Shown: piece after piece, positions 53,896-64,000 of the stretch
How the letters are laid out: each line of letters opens with the position of its first letter
Numbering within the stretch: the stretch's first letter is position 1
From: Symsagittifera roscoffensis
Taxonomy: Eukaryota > Xenacoelomorpha > Acoela > Convolutidae
Assembly (NCBI RefSeq): GCF_963678635.1
Contig: NC_087071.1
Location: 26,523,378-26,587,377, forward strand
Reading direction: 5' to 3'
DNA length: 64,000 bases
The notes under the pieces: model-generated
Seen by the model: the letters and a program-made list of their open reading frames with translations, nothing else
Databases searched by the model: none
What the model was told of the DNA's origin: nothing
Translations under genes and position numbers: made by a program

Positions 53896-54207
53896 TTAAC
53901 CAGAATGTTGACAGTTCGACCCTGTCTCTCTGAACTTTGCTCGGGCGTGTTTGTGTAGTTTGATTCGAGCTTCGAAACAATTAGCTTTTCTGGCTAATTC
54001 GAATACAGTTGAGGGCCAACAGTCTTTATCTATGCTCACTACTTCTCCTGCCATCGCTAAGTTTTCTGATGACTTCTTTTTGTCTTTTTTGCTAATTTTT
54101 TGCCTAAAAGTATGATGAAGTTACTTGTACCTGCTAGCTATCGTTCCGTCTCGGGGGAGGCTTTTTTTGTCTGTGATGGTCTGTTGGTGTGAGTCATTGC
54201 GCGAGTC
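53896..54207 (-). CDS. LAMxGxV protein fragment, first copy (unknown)
   Basis: On the minus strand a frame opens at about 54206 after a pyrimidine run and TGTAG, and gives VDSRNDSHQQTITDKKSLPR. It meets a good donor-like CAG|GTACAAGT at about 54127. It continues in phase after CTTTTAG at about 54100 with KISKKDKKKSSENLAMAGEV, then DKDCWPSTVFELARKANCF, and stops at 53896. The implied intron is only 27 bases, which is shorter than usual for animals, so the split may instead be a frameshift. The segment from LAM to ANCF is repeated in diverged form near 57009-56940. No known domain is recognised. Clustered Cys and basic residues at the end suggest a nucleic-acid or metal-binding part, but this is only inference. 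Confidence 0.4.
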
Positions 54208-54421
54208 AACGCTACAAAAAAAAACAGTAAAAGGAGAAGGGAAAAATTTAGAAATCAAATTCCTAAATTTCCTATTTGCTAGCTGGAATTTCTCAAAAGT
54301 TATGAAATTTGCCAAATTTGAGATGGCAAGAGAAGATGAAATGACAAGTTTAACACTCCATATTGAAATCTCGTGAAGATACGAGCAATAGCGACACAAT
54401 TGAGTGAAAGCGCTAGAACCA

Positions 54422-54559
54422 ATGGCAAACTCAGAATCTTTGAATCTATCCGAACTCTCCCGTCCCGATCCTGAAACTTGGGAAGACAACAACGCTACCT
54501 CCCCGGAAGTGCAAGGACAAGAAAGGAGGTTTGAGGCTAAGAGAATCTTCTGTACATAA
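54422..54559 (+). CDS. short acidic ORF, 45 codons
   Basis: The plus strand gives MANSESLNLSELSRPDPETW followed by an acidic, Gln/Arg-rich end, then TAA. It has the composition of a real N-terminal exon and contains GAG|GTTTGAG as a possible donor. It lies opposite the minus-strand frame 54567-54121, so at most one is genuine here. I cannot link it to other exons. Confidence 0.25.
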   Translation: MANSESLNLSELSRPDPETWEDNNATSPEVQGQERRFEAKRIFCT

Positions 54560-54807
54560 ACAGCCATTTTAATTACTGAAATGCTCTAAAATTTGAATTT
54601 TTTCTTTAACATTATGATTAGTAAAAGGCTAGGAAAAACTAAATGCATCGCTTCACTAAATTTTTACGCTCACTTACTATAGTATGTAACTGTCACTAAG
54701 GATAACTCTAAAATTGGTTTTGAGACCGTTTTTAGTCGCAACCAGTTTGTCTCGGTATTCGAGAGTCACCTATGTTCTTTTTTGTATGTATCAGATCAAA
54801 AACAAAA

Positions 54808-54866
54808 TGAGGCTCGCTCGAATAAAATTCTGCTCGAATAAGACTCGCTCGAATAAAATTCTGAGA
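54808..54866. repeat. CTCGAATAA direct repeats
   Basis: GCTCGCTCGAATAAAATTCT is present twice with a shortened copy, GCTCGAATAAGA, between them. It is a local tandem expansion with no further copies in the window. Confidence 0.7.
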
Positions 54867-54869
54867 GCC

Positions 54870-56065
54870 GGGAACGTTCTTTGACCATCAAACAGACTAA
54901 AATCAATTGCGCGTGTCTTCACGATTAGTCCTTGTAAATTGCTCTGGTTTCTTACTTCAAGCCTGAGCAAGTTCTACTTCAGAGAACTATCTGGGTGGAG
55001 GTACAGATACTTTTCAACCACCTCTGGCTCGTGCTTATCTTTCTTTTTTGATTGGTCACGTGGTCACAAGAAATCAACCGAACATTTGATCAAAAGTCCT
55101 GTTCCTTGCAGAGCTTCCTCAATATCATGCAGGCTTTCTTTACAATACACTATCTGAACACTCTTCGCCTTCAGCGTTTTCTAGATTCAAAACTTTCATG
55201 CGAAACAGACACTATAATACTTATCGAAGCATTGCACCAAACTTGGATTATATTACATTCATTAAGCTCGAATTTTAATTGGATTCGCACATCTTTAGCT
55301 GTAAAAAACAAAAATGTTTTTAACCAGTTTTGGATAAGTAATTCAAAACCACACTTTATATCCTTTTTCAGTCAATAAGATATGAGTTATGAGAGTTTTA
55401 TCTGCTCAATGACCTGACTGCTTAGGCGGTCATCACCATCCAATTTTTTTTGTACTTTTTGCATCATGAGGATTATTATTTTTTAAAAATCGGAAGTGTT
55501 TTTAGCGAAATCTCAAATTTAGAACTTGAAATTATTTGAGAAACTTTGATGCCTGAGAAATGACATCATCAAAAAATGATAAGTACACTAAAATAAACAA
55601 CTTTTCAGGTAGTAGAATTTCGTTATTTGACCAGGTTCACCCCTCAATTTTCTAATTATGTTATTCACATATCTCAAAAACACCTTATCAGTGGTATCAT
55701 ACCGATCCGTTTCCTGTTGTCCAGACTGTTTTAATAATTTTCGGGTAGTTTAACAATTCAAGATGGCTCCACTTTCTACTCCGCTAGGTCTGTATGTAAC
55801 ATTTTACTGTCAACCAGGGCACACTAACTCCTTTATGATCCTATTTGAACAACGTCAATTTTCGTATTTCTTTCAGTATTGCAGTTTCGTATTCTTTGAG
55901 CCACAAAATGGGTAAAATTAGCGCAAGGGAAGCGCCCATTGCTAGACTGTCTTTTTGTACGTACCACAAAAACGTTAAATTTAAAGTGAACCTTATTAAC
56001 TGCCAAGTTTGACAAATTTTCATATTTTGCGAGACAATTTAGTACGGTGTTCGTACAATCTCCTC
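54870..56065. other. no secure gene
   Basis: Two overlapping plus-strand frames (54939-55157 and 55052-55378) and one minus frame (56015-55833) exist. The 108-codon frame at 55052 is Ser/Leu/Phe-rich without motif. I see no repeat family here. Confidence 0.4.
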
Positions 56066-56084
56066 ATGGCTAAATCAATAGTTT

Positions 56085-57009
56085 CAATGAGCGGGACCTT
56101 GTTGTGCAAACTTTATATTTGAGAGAAACTATAGTGTCGTCAGAGTCCAACTTTGTTTCATCCGAGAACTCTCTAGCCATTTGAGTGTTCGTTTCTATGT
56201 TTTCCCCCTCAATTTTCTCGAAGTACTTTGCCATGTTTTTTTTTGAGATGGCGATACCAGCTACTACGCAATTAAAGAACAGGGCGAATGGGTGTGCCTG
56301 ATTTGTACACTTTTTCTAATGCATATAGCCTAGCCAGCTTATAGCCTGCCCAGCCATGAATCATAATCTAGTATAGAGCGCCCCGCCGATCTCATCTTTT
56401 TTTCATGGCAACTAATTCTTTTATTAAAAGTCTTTTTCGATTTTTATCACCACGCTGTCACTCAGATTCTTTCGCTCACTTGTTTAATCTGGTTGCAAAA
56501 AAAGCATCTAGTTTCTTCTTATATGTCATGTTTTTTCATCTCACGAAAATTTACCACCTTATCAAATGGCACAGCCAAAAAACCATTGTCATTCGAAAAC
56601 TTTCTGGTTTTCTCACCTCTTTTATCTGAGGGTGTCTGTTTCACATTCGTTTATATCGTTTTGCTTTAATCTCGCATCGATACTCTCCGGGTCTTCTTTT
56701 GACTTCTGTTCAGATAGAAACCATCAATTTCTACAAGGAAGTGAACCTCATTGAACTTGTCTCTTACCGGATGTTTGGGTCCGAAACAAGATTTTCTTCA
56801 CCCACTGCTGAAGCTCACATTGCCCAAAGTTCTTAAAGAAATCAAGTTTTTTTCTAATGGTCTATCCTGTCTTTCAGAGTATTTCTCAATTGCTTTTGTG
56901 TCTGTTAATCAGGTTTTCGGTAAAAACAACTTGCTCGCAGATTGAGATAGAAAACTACAGAAGGCCACCATTTTTCATCTATACCCTTTCTTATCACCTT
57001 CCCTGTCAT
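56085..57009 (-). pseudogene. LAMxGxV protein, second copy, and downstream pieces
   Basis: Starting at 57009 the minus strand reads LAMTGKV followed by IDEKWWPSVVFYLNLRASCF, a diverged match to DKDCWPSTVFELARKANCF at 54 kb. Further protein-like pieces follow in shifting frames. They are FGPKHPVRDKFNEVHFLVEI (about 56780), KFSNDNGFLAVPFDKVVNFR (about 56600), a basic stretch near 56450, and an exon-like segment from 56315 after the acceptor GCATTAG. That segment has a short hydrophobic part and then MAKYFEKIEGENIETNTQ. At most some of the frame changes can be introns. Order and strand suggest one gene of at least 300 residues in decay. No domain is recognised. Confidence 0.45.
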
Positions 57010-57059
57010 AGCTAGGATCCATGATGCCTAAATACTATCCGCACTTGGCTGGATGGACA

Positions 57060-57585
57060 CAGATCTCTAAAGTTTCAATTATAACTTGTCTAGTCCTTGA
57101 TCCGATAAAACGCCGTCATCTGGCGCGCAAAATCTCAAAAAAGCTGTTATAATGTCGCTATTGAGACATTTTTTTTGGAATTCAATTATTTAGAAATTGC
57201 TGCTTGATATGTCAAAATTTTTTAGATAATCCAACAAAAATTTCCAAGTGAGTTTTTTTTTGAGAACTAACTTGTGGAGTGGCGGTGACAACAATAGTGT
57301 GGTCATTTTTTAAGCACTTAAATTTATGCGGCACTCAGTAAAAAAGCCCAATACCATCTTACCACTCATCAGTCACTCAGAAATACAAAAGTGAAAGATT
57401 CGAGTGTGCATGGTCTTTCTTGCAGACGCAGTTGGGAAGATTTGCGCACCATTAGTTTTTGAGCAACATACTGAAGCAGTGCTTGACCACAATTCAAATT
57501 CCTTCTGGTTATGTAAAACAGGGAATGAGCGCCTTGACGGTATGACAATGGCACTATAGAGAAGCTGTACGCTGTTGCTCGCCTA
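57060..57585. other. no secure gene
   Basis: Mixed sequence upstream of the LINE. It may include the LINE 5' end. The minus frame 57554-57369 is not convincing. Confidence 0.4.
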
Positions 57586-57589
57586 CTTG

Positions 57590-58398
57590 CGATGTCGTAG
57601 TTGCACCTAGCAGATCCGGCAAAGAGGGCTCATCTGGTAGTGCTGCCGGCGAAGCAGAGGATATGAACGCTAGAAAAAACAGGCCCATTACTGACCAAGA
57701 TATGCTATTCCAATCGATTGCTTTTGAGACATTTTTTAAATAATTTCATATAAATTATGCCTAAGGCGATGTAAACAACCAGACCTCGATTAGAATTAAA
57801 GCAACCGGACCAGTATACAGCCTGCAACAATTCAACGTGGGAGAACTGGATCTTATGCGAAACGTGCAATCACTGGACACATACGGCTTGTATGGGCTAC
57901 TCAAAGGACGAATTCAAGTTTCTGAGAAACCAAATGTGAGCTTCGTCTGCAACAGATACTTGCAGAGCACTAGGTATAACGAAAAATTGCCAAGTTGAAG
58001 GAGTGCTTGGAGAGCACGAAGATTATGGTCAAGCAAGTCCTTTTTACTAGTCATCAGCACGAGCCATCACCCGAAGCTAAGTAATCTAAAGTACTGAAAT
58101 GTCAGAACGACTTCACCAAAAGATAGGAATCAGTAGAATACCTAAATTCAAACGTCCAGATAAAAAATTTCCTGACCTATCACAAAATTGTGAATATGAA
58201 GAGGATTTAATTGGAAGTTCTTTGGCAATTGGCCTTGATCAACATATTGAAATCGCGTCATTCCGCCTCCTTGGCAAAATTGAACTGGGTTCTGTTAAGT
58301 CTTATTCTGACAAAAATGGGCTATACACAGAACAATCCGAACCAAATTTGGCAAGGTTTACACTGTTGCCAAAATCATCGCACGTGCAGCCAATTTAA
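57590..58398 (+). pseudogene. LINE ORF1 with PHD finger
   Basis: At 57600-57720 a polar segment (SGKEGSSGSAAGEAEDMNAR) precedes a break. At 57811-57945 the zinc ligands of a PHD finger appear: YTACNNSTWENWILCETC and then HWTHTACMGYSKDEF. The Cys-x2-Cys that should come first is incomplete, and the last Cys pair is lost. The frame 58099-58398 (99 codons, with EYEEDLIGSSLAIGLDQHIE) lies between ORF1 and the endonuclease and is not identified. PHD fingers in LINE ORF1 proteins are thought to help bind nucleic acid or chromatin. Confidence 0.6.
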
Positions 58399-58498
58399 AA
58401 TTATATGAACTAGTATATATGGATCAAAATTGATTAGTCTTTATTTTTAAATTCCTTTACAAGGAAGAACAGGAAAAGGAATATTCTTTTGTAATAAA

Positions 58499-59600
58499 AT
58501 GCAGAGAGTTACTAAATGCAGGACAGAAAGCAGAAGATATAAAAATCAGAAGAAGGTTTTTATTTCTGCAAAAAAAAACAGTCCAATTAAACTACTTAGT
58601 TTGATATCTGAAACCTGGCTAATTGACAATATACTAGACGTAGAATTTTCCCTTTCGGGTTATAACAGTTTTCGAGCCAACAGAAAATCAAAATCTAGCT
58701 CAACTGTCTTTAAAACTTCAAAGCCGTAAAGTCTTCAGTTCTTCCCTCATTTATGTATTACCTAGATGGCAAATCGGAATGTAGTGGAACAAAATCAGGG
58801 CTAATCTCGAAATTCTTTAGATCAGTTGATGTTGCTTCATCAGTTTTCTTCAAAAAAGAAAAACAAATTGTCACTCCAATTCTTGAGAACCTGTTTTTTG
58901 ATGAATTGGATATTAAACAAATCTGTGATACTTTAAATGTAACTAAGAGCAAAGTCTTACACGACCTACCACGCATTTTTTAAATTGTAGCCATACCATT
59001 CTCTTTATCAATTTTTTTTCCAAAAATCTCCAGACTTCAGAACATCTCGATATTTGAAAAGTAGCAGTTATTTGTCCCCTGCTCAAACATGATAATAAAA
59101 CAGATATAGAAAATTACCGTTCAGATCCTTATTATCAAGAGTAACAATAATATTAGAAAAGGTCATGTTCAAAGTACTTCATGAAAACCACTGTATCATT
59201 TTTGACAGTTCCCAATTTAGTTTTAGAAAAGGGAGGTCATTTATTTTGCATTTTTTGTCGTTTTTGTACAAAATTACGCTTGTGTAGCAAAATGGAGAAC
59301 AATTGGACATAATATTCGAAGAAGTCAGCAAATCCTCTGATAGATCGATCCTGGAACTCTCCTCTTCAAAATATATTGCACAGATTTTAGAAGAAAGTCA
59401 CTCAGTTTAAATAAGTCATTTGTGCAAAACCGTTCCAAGTAATCCGTATAAATTATCACTTATCTTCTGTTAAAAAAGTTACCAACCAGTGGTGTCCCTC
59501 AGGGTAGCCTTCATGGATTTTTTTTCTGGTCTTCATTAAAGACCTGCCGCGCGAGTGTGAGAAGTTGACAACACTCTCAATTATTGACGACACAAAAATT
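58499..59600 (+). pseudogene. LINE endonuclease end and reverse transcriptase
   Basis: The frame 58499-58729 contains LLSLISETWLIDNI and then LSGYNSFRANRKSK, matching the ETWL and GYxxFRxDR landmarks of LINE apurinic-type endonucleases; most of the endonuclease is missing. The frame 58753-58983 (SKFFRSVDVASSVF, then SKVLHDLPRIF) is the linker with the Phe-x-x-Val and KSxGxDxLP landmarks. RT pieces follow at 59000-59250. At 59490-59600, SGVPQGS-like sequence and then FIKDLP and IIDDTKI stand where VTSGVPQGS and FADDTK are expected. The catalytic box therefore reads IIDD. Confidence 0.65.
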
Positions 59601-60401
59601 ATGAGTAGGAATAGCAAGATCGATGCAATTCAGCCAAAACTACACGTAATTTTTCAAAGGATTATAAAAAACAACATGTCTTCCAATCTAGGCAAATGGA
59701 AGCGTTTAAATTTTGAAAAATTTTACATTCGGTTTTTCTTCACAGAATATGAAATCAAAAGTGAAGCAAATCAAAAAAAAATGGGCTTTTTTATAACGAT
59801 TCACCTAAATTTGAACACACATATAGATGCTGCTTGTTTTAAATCCAATCTTCTTGTTGAAGAGAAATACAAACCAATTAAATCTTGTGGCAAAATTGAA
59901 TCCTTACAAGTCTATGATAAAACCTGTTTTGCTTTATGCTAGTCTGTGCTTTGGGTTAATTAAATGCGTTTTAAACCAACTAGAATTTTTCAAAAGCGCG
60001 TGATTAAATGGATTCTACCGGAGACTCAACTTAAGGAAGAACTTTTCGAGTTTCAACTTTTGCCTTTACCCATGCAGATTCAGATGAAAAACATATTGAT
60101 ACTTTCAAATACAATTAATGGGAAACACGAGTCCCGAATTTTATGGAAAGCCCCTATTAAAATCCTCAATTTTATGAAAAACTCACGCGGTGTGGTGTTT
60201 CAGCTTAAAGACTATCCCCATTATACTTCACTCTTACATATCAAAAAAACTCCCCAAATTTTGACTGGACAATGGGCTGAAGGCACTGCTGACTGTATCC
60301 TTGGTTACTTTGAAACTTTCGAGCTTGTGATTATGAATAAAAAACGAATAGCAACAGAAGAAAATAAAGAGGTTAAAGACTCTGTGAAATTGAGACATTG
60401 A
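59565..60401 (+). pseudogene. LINE RT C-terminal segment
   Basis: Two long frames, 59565-59942 and 59964-60401, are nearly contiguous. The first begins at the RT catalytic region (IIDDTKIMSRNSKIDAIQ) and runs through the thumb. The second contains FQKRVIKWILPETQ and then LLPLPMQIQMKNILILSNTI. This matches the conserved end of CR1/L2 proteins, where a Gln-Arg-Arg/Lys-Ala helix precedes a Leu-x-x-Leu-Pro-Leu segment. The stop at 60401 is probably the natural end. Confidence 0.6.
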
Positions 60402-60739
60402 ACGTTTATTTGTAAGTAAGTTGTTGTCTGTTCAAATTAGCTTTTAAAAAAATTGGTAAAAAAAGTAAAATATAAAAGGGACCGTTCCGTTTAAGTACGG
60501 TCGTGCACAAGCTGGATAGGGCCCATACCAGCATTAATTAACTACATCAATAAACAATGTTGAAGGAATTAGGTCAAATCAGCATTGATTGGGCTGTTAT
60601 TTAAGATACTTACTTCAACCGTCCCTCCTCTATAATAGCACTAACTGAATTGTCGATGAATTTCGTCTTCAGCAGTGATCTGCACCCACGTATACCAAGG
60701 ATAGTGATCCTGAGCGCGAAGCTTATCTTAGTTCTTACA

Positions 60740-63700
60740 TAGTTTGTTGTTTCTGAGTAGCTTTCATACCTTTTTCACTAAGGTTTCAGCTATGCGCTGC
60801 ATTGTTCTCGCAGCTGCTGGTGCGGAACCACCATTGCAGCACAAATTGAGCGGGCAGAAGCTACTCTTTTTGACTCTCAGAAGAACTCTATTTTGGATTT
60901 TTGAGTTTTATGGTGATCTGTGGTACTTATAGGCGTTTTTCAGTAATCTTCGTGAGCTTTTTGCGTGCGGGTTGAAAGCTTTGAGATCATAATAGGTTTG
61001 GCTAAAATTTGAGCATTATAATCCGTTTGCTCTTACATCTATTCGAGCGTCTTCATCAATTGTAGTTGAATTGTTGACAAGCTCTCGCCTTGCAATGACT
61101 GAAGTTTCGGGTCGATTTCAAGATCTTAGCAAACCTCGCTCAAAGGTATATCCGATTTCGTCATGCCTCTAGTGAATGTATCCAACCTTCGCGCAGTGAA
61201 GGGCGTGGGTGAGGTCAAAAACTTGACCACATGCACATGTGAGTGGAATGTTGGTTGATTCCCATCCATATCTGAGATAAACTCATCCCGGAATTTGGAT
61301 TTTTTAGGTTGAAATTATATCTGCTAAGTGGCAGTGCGTTGAACTAGTTTAAGGCTCCTTTTTCGGAGGCGAGCTCAACTGCGTATTTTTCACTGTCGCT
61401 CAAGTTGTTCAAAATGTTAGTTCTTTTTCAGTTTTTTCTTTTAGTTTTAAAAATTTCAATTTTTGTATAGATTTTTTTGCTCAGATAAAGCTGTTAATGA
61501 GTCGTATGTGCCTAAGACAGACGATGTTTTAATTGATCTTTCTAAATTGTTCTCATAGTCAGAAGGTAGCTTGAGATTTAGACTGCCCATTGTCAGTGGC
61601 AAAGAAGCGATGTTTTTAATTTGGTGGCTAATATTATCCTTACCAATTAAATTTGGAAAGAGATTTTTCTTCAGTATCTTCTCGCAGGCCTGCTTGCTTT
61701 CTGTAGTATTGGGGGTAATTCTAGCTAAAAATTAGAATTTTTGTTGTGCCCCTTTGATGTAACAGGAGTACACGCTTTGTGGTGATGTTTTCGCAATCTT
61801 GCAAAGTTTTTTCGGTATATTGTTATGTTCTTCTACCTAAGTTTTTAAGAAAGTTTTACATTCAGTCTCGGATCCTATGACAGAACCAAGTTCTCTGGCC
61901 CCTTTCTCTATTTCAATTTTGATGTTTTTGAATAGTTTTAACGCATCTTTTTGTGTTTTTCATATTTCACAATGAGCTGGCATTTCGATGCCTTAACATG
62001 ATATCAAAAACATTTTTCGGTTTGATAATATTCTCAAGAACTGTTTGCAGGCTTTTAGATTTTCTGGCTGCATTACCATCGTCTGCATACCATTTCTGAC
62101 TTAAGCTGATATCGTTGACTGGTTTTCTTGAAGGTAAAATGGCTAGCCCGTACATGTCATTGCTAATGGGTCTACTTATATAGTTCCTTCTCTAGATAGG
62201 AAAACTTTTTTATTTACGAAGAGTTTGGATGGATTAGAGTATGAGTTTTGCATAACGGGTAGTATAGAAGGGCATATACTTGCAATGTTTTTCGAAGCCA
62301 GGTTCCGGTTTAGGGAATAAAAAACATTTTCCTCGTCTATCAGTAATATTGCATCGGAATCTGTTTTCTCGTATTGCTTCCCAAGCGTATGAGTTGCATA
62401 ATCGATGATTTCGCCTATGCCAATTGGCGTAACTCCTGGGTTTTTATCAAATGGAATTAGGCGACAAGCATTAAATGGTTCAAGAAGCCTAAGAATTAGT
62501 ATTTCGGTCGATACTTTCTGTGCAATTTTAGCTAGTGTCTTTTATGTTTCAATTGACTTATGACCAAAGTACGGTAGTATGCAATTGCATCCAGGCCTGA
62601 GGGTCCAAGAGAATGATGGGTTGTCATGGCAGCCTTCATAATTTTCTGGGCATTTATTTGGTCGAACGTGGATGAGTGGAAAAAGGTTGTATCTTCGGAG
62701 CAAGATGTTATATAGTTGTGGTTTATTGGCTCCGCGGGAGGGTGTTCCTCGATGAGAATTTGCTCAACACTTTGACCTTTGAAGGTTTCCACGAGTGAGA
62801 GAACACCCTCGGAGGTATCAGTTAATTTAGCATTAGCACTTGACATTTTTCAGGTACTCATTAATTTATTAAATTGCTGTGCTTCAGTTTCTCCGTTCTT
62901 TTTTTACTCTTTACAAAGAGCATTTGCCGCGTTTTTCCCTCGTTGTCCAGTTCGCCCTCATGCCAGTGGTTAAGCCTTCTTGTTTTAGTTTTGGAGTTCG
63001 AACCATCACTTTCCGATTTGATTTTGCATAGCATGAGGTGAGGGAGTATGATTGTTGCGTGCTTTACCTATGTGTTTTTTTGTATTTCAATTAACGAGTT
63101 GAAGGTTCTACGAAGTTAAACCCAAATCTGTTTTTTTGCGAGGATCGTGAAAACTGATTTCCAGTGCACTATTTGGCTGTAGATTTTTCTTATTTTATCT
63201 TTTAGTTCAGTTATGGGATTTGAACAGGGGTCGTGTGTGAATGTTACAGTTTTGTTGCTGTTTAAAATTGCAGGATTTTGATCGTTGGTCGAAGGAGCTT
63301 GTTGAGGTTGAGATGAAGGGACTTGGATGTCAGTTGTAGTGTTGTCTGCAGCCAGAGAGGTTAATTGCAGCGCCCTTTTTGCAGAAGGAACTATAGTTGT
63401 TGTTTATTGCAGAAGGAACTATAGTTGTTGTTTATTGGCTCCGCGGGAGGGTGTTTCTCAATGAGGATTTGCTCAATACTTTGACCTTTGAAGGTTTCCA
63501 CGAGTGAGAGAACACCCTCGGAGGTATCAGTTAATTTAGCATTACCACTCGATATTTTTCAGGTACTCATTACTTTATTGAATTGCTGTGCTTCAGCTTC
63601 TCCTTTCTGTTTTTACTCTTTACAAAGCGCATTTGCCGCGTTTTTTCCTCGTTAAAAAGCTTGTCCCAATTCCCTTCATGCCATCGGTTAAGTCTTCTTG

Positions 63701-63782
63701 TTTTAGTTTTGGAGTTCGAACCATCACTCTCCGATTTGGTTTTGCAGAGCATGTGAGGAGGGAATATGATTGTTGCGTGCAT
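60740..63782 (-). pseudogene. reverse transcriptase with restriction-like endonuclease
   Basis: Read on the minus strand, the N-terminus at 63782-63570 has RRLNRWHEGNWDKLFNEEKT. The linker at 62846-62532 has GPSGLDAIAYYRTL. RT landmarks follow: CRLIPFDKNPGVTPIGIGE at about 62415-62465 and the catalytic QKWYADDGNAA at about 62080. At 61190-61260 a zinc-binding CACG and later HALHC segment appears. At 60960-61080, EDARIDVRANGL and then YYDLKAFNPHAKSS show the Asp and Asp-x-Lys pattern of a restriction-like endonuclease. The C-terminus at 60780-60900 contains FCPLNLCCNGGSAPAAA. This order of RT, Cys/His motif and restriction-like endonuclease resembles the R2/R4 type. Similar host-less proteins are common in aquatic invertebrates. 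Many stops are present. Confidence 0.65.
61790..62060. other. RT-element interior without clear motif
   Basis: Between the WYADD box and the zinc-binding motif the minus strand is interrupted by stops in all frames. By position it is the RT thumb and linker. No separate feature is visible. Confidence 0.4.
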
Positions 63783-64000
63783 TACCTATGTGTTTTCTTG
63801 TGTTTCAATTAACGAGTTAAGGGTTCTATTTAGAGTTTCTACGAAGTTACACCAAAATATGTTTTTTGCGAGGATCATTAAAACTGATTTCCAGTGCATT
63901 ATTGTGGGATTTGAACAGGGGTCGTGTGTGAATATTACACTTTTGTTGCTGTTTGCAATTGCAGGATTTTGATCGTTGGTCGAAGGAGCTTGTTGAGGTT
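62712..64000. repeat. tandem duplication of about 707 bp at the RT element's 5' part
   Basis: TTGGCTCCGCGGGAGGGTGT at 62729 recurs at 63436, and similarity continues through the ATTTTTCAGGTACTCATT block (62846 and 63556), the GAGTTCGAACCATCACT block (62995 and 63713) and GGGGTCGTGTGTGAAT (63228 and 63919). The second unit runs to the window edge. At the junction, GCAGAAGGAACTATAGTTGT is itself duplicated (about 63381 and 63409). The duplicated part encodes the N-terminal region of the RT protein. Confidence 0.85.

Larger units (their letters stand above)
57590..60420 (+). mobile_element. CR1/L2-like LINE, decayed
   Basis: The plus strand shows in order an ORF1 with a PHD-type zinc finger, an AP-endonuclease fragment, the linker, RT and the C-terminal segment of a non-LTR retrotransposon. 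This domain set, with a PHD finger in ORF1, points to the CR1/L2 group. Frames change several times, so the copy is dead. The 3' end is not sharply defined; coding similarity stops at the TGA near 60401 and no simple tail repeat is obvious. Confidence 0.7.

Noticed and set aside
54121-54567. 148-codon minus-strand ORF as one continuous protein
   Set aside because: Only its last 27 codons, after a pyrimidine run and TGTAG, resemble the LAMxGxV gene; the rest lies opposite a better plus-strand frame and includes poly-Phe from simple sequence.

Overview
The window reads as AT-rich, repeat-dense DNA from an animal genome, probably an aquatic invertebrate. The evidence is the mix of elements: env-bearing and ordinary Ty3/gypsy elements, a CR1/L2-like LINE with a PHD finger, a reverse transcriptase joined to a restriction-like endonuclease, tRNA-derived SINEs, Helentron-like (HINE) repeats, foldback MITEs, GT-AG introns and a TTAGGG-type telomeric tract. 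Nothing looks bacterial. No species can be named from the sequence alone; a larvacean or other small marine invertebrate is only a guess. Most open frames of 60-150 codons are chance frames or decayed transposon pieces.

Layout. 1-1.4 kb is degenerate simple repeat. 1.7-2.4 kb holds a small foldback MITE and a candidate two-exon gene. 2.5-19.5 kb is dominated by a decayed minus-strand Ty3/gypsy element between LTRs at 3978-4341 and 19158-19546, plus an inverted solo LTR at 2516-2874. Gag capsid, the end of RNase H, integrase, a hydrophobic ORF, a Pro/Ser/Thr-rich ORF and an envelope-like region are recognisable. Protease and most of RT are missing, and a block of about 563 bp (integrase piece plus PST-rich tail) is tandemly repeated. 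19.6-27.7 kb holds a parallel beta-helix gene fragment and a second minus-strand Ty3-like element. A 3.7-kb block joining the two has been tandemly duplicated.

28.5-28.9 kb carries a MYND zinc-finger gene or pseudogene. 29.4-36.1 kb holds the best cellular gene: exon 32263-32446 and terminal exon 35856-36073 join in phase across a 3.4-kb intron packed with HINE, SINE and nested foldback elements. 36-53 kb is mainly non-autonomous elements (seven HINE copies in the window, two TIR elements of about 1 kb, GAGCGG-rich arrays) with scattered weak coding traces, including a decayed gene for a C-terminally membrane-anchored protein at 41 kb. 53.9-57.0 kb contains two decayed copies of one unrecognised minus-strand protein. 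57.6-60.4 kb is a CR1/L2-like LINE on the plus strand. 60.7-64 kb is an RT plus restriction-like-endonuclease element on the minus strand, its 5' part tandemly duplicated.

There is no operon or shared pathway. The genes are isolated remnants, and the history of the window is insertion, nesting, tandem duplication and decay.
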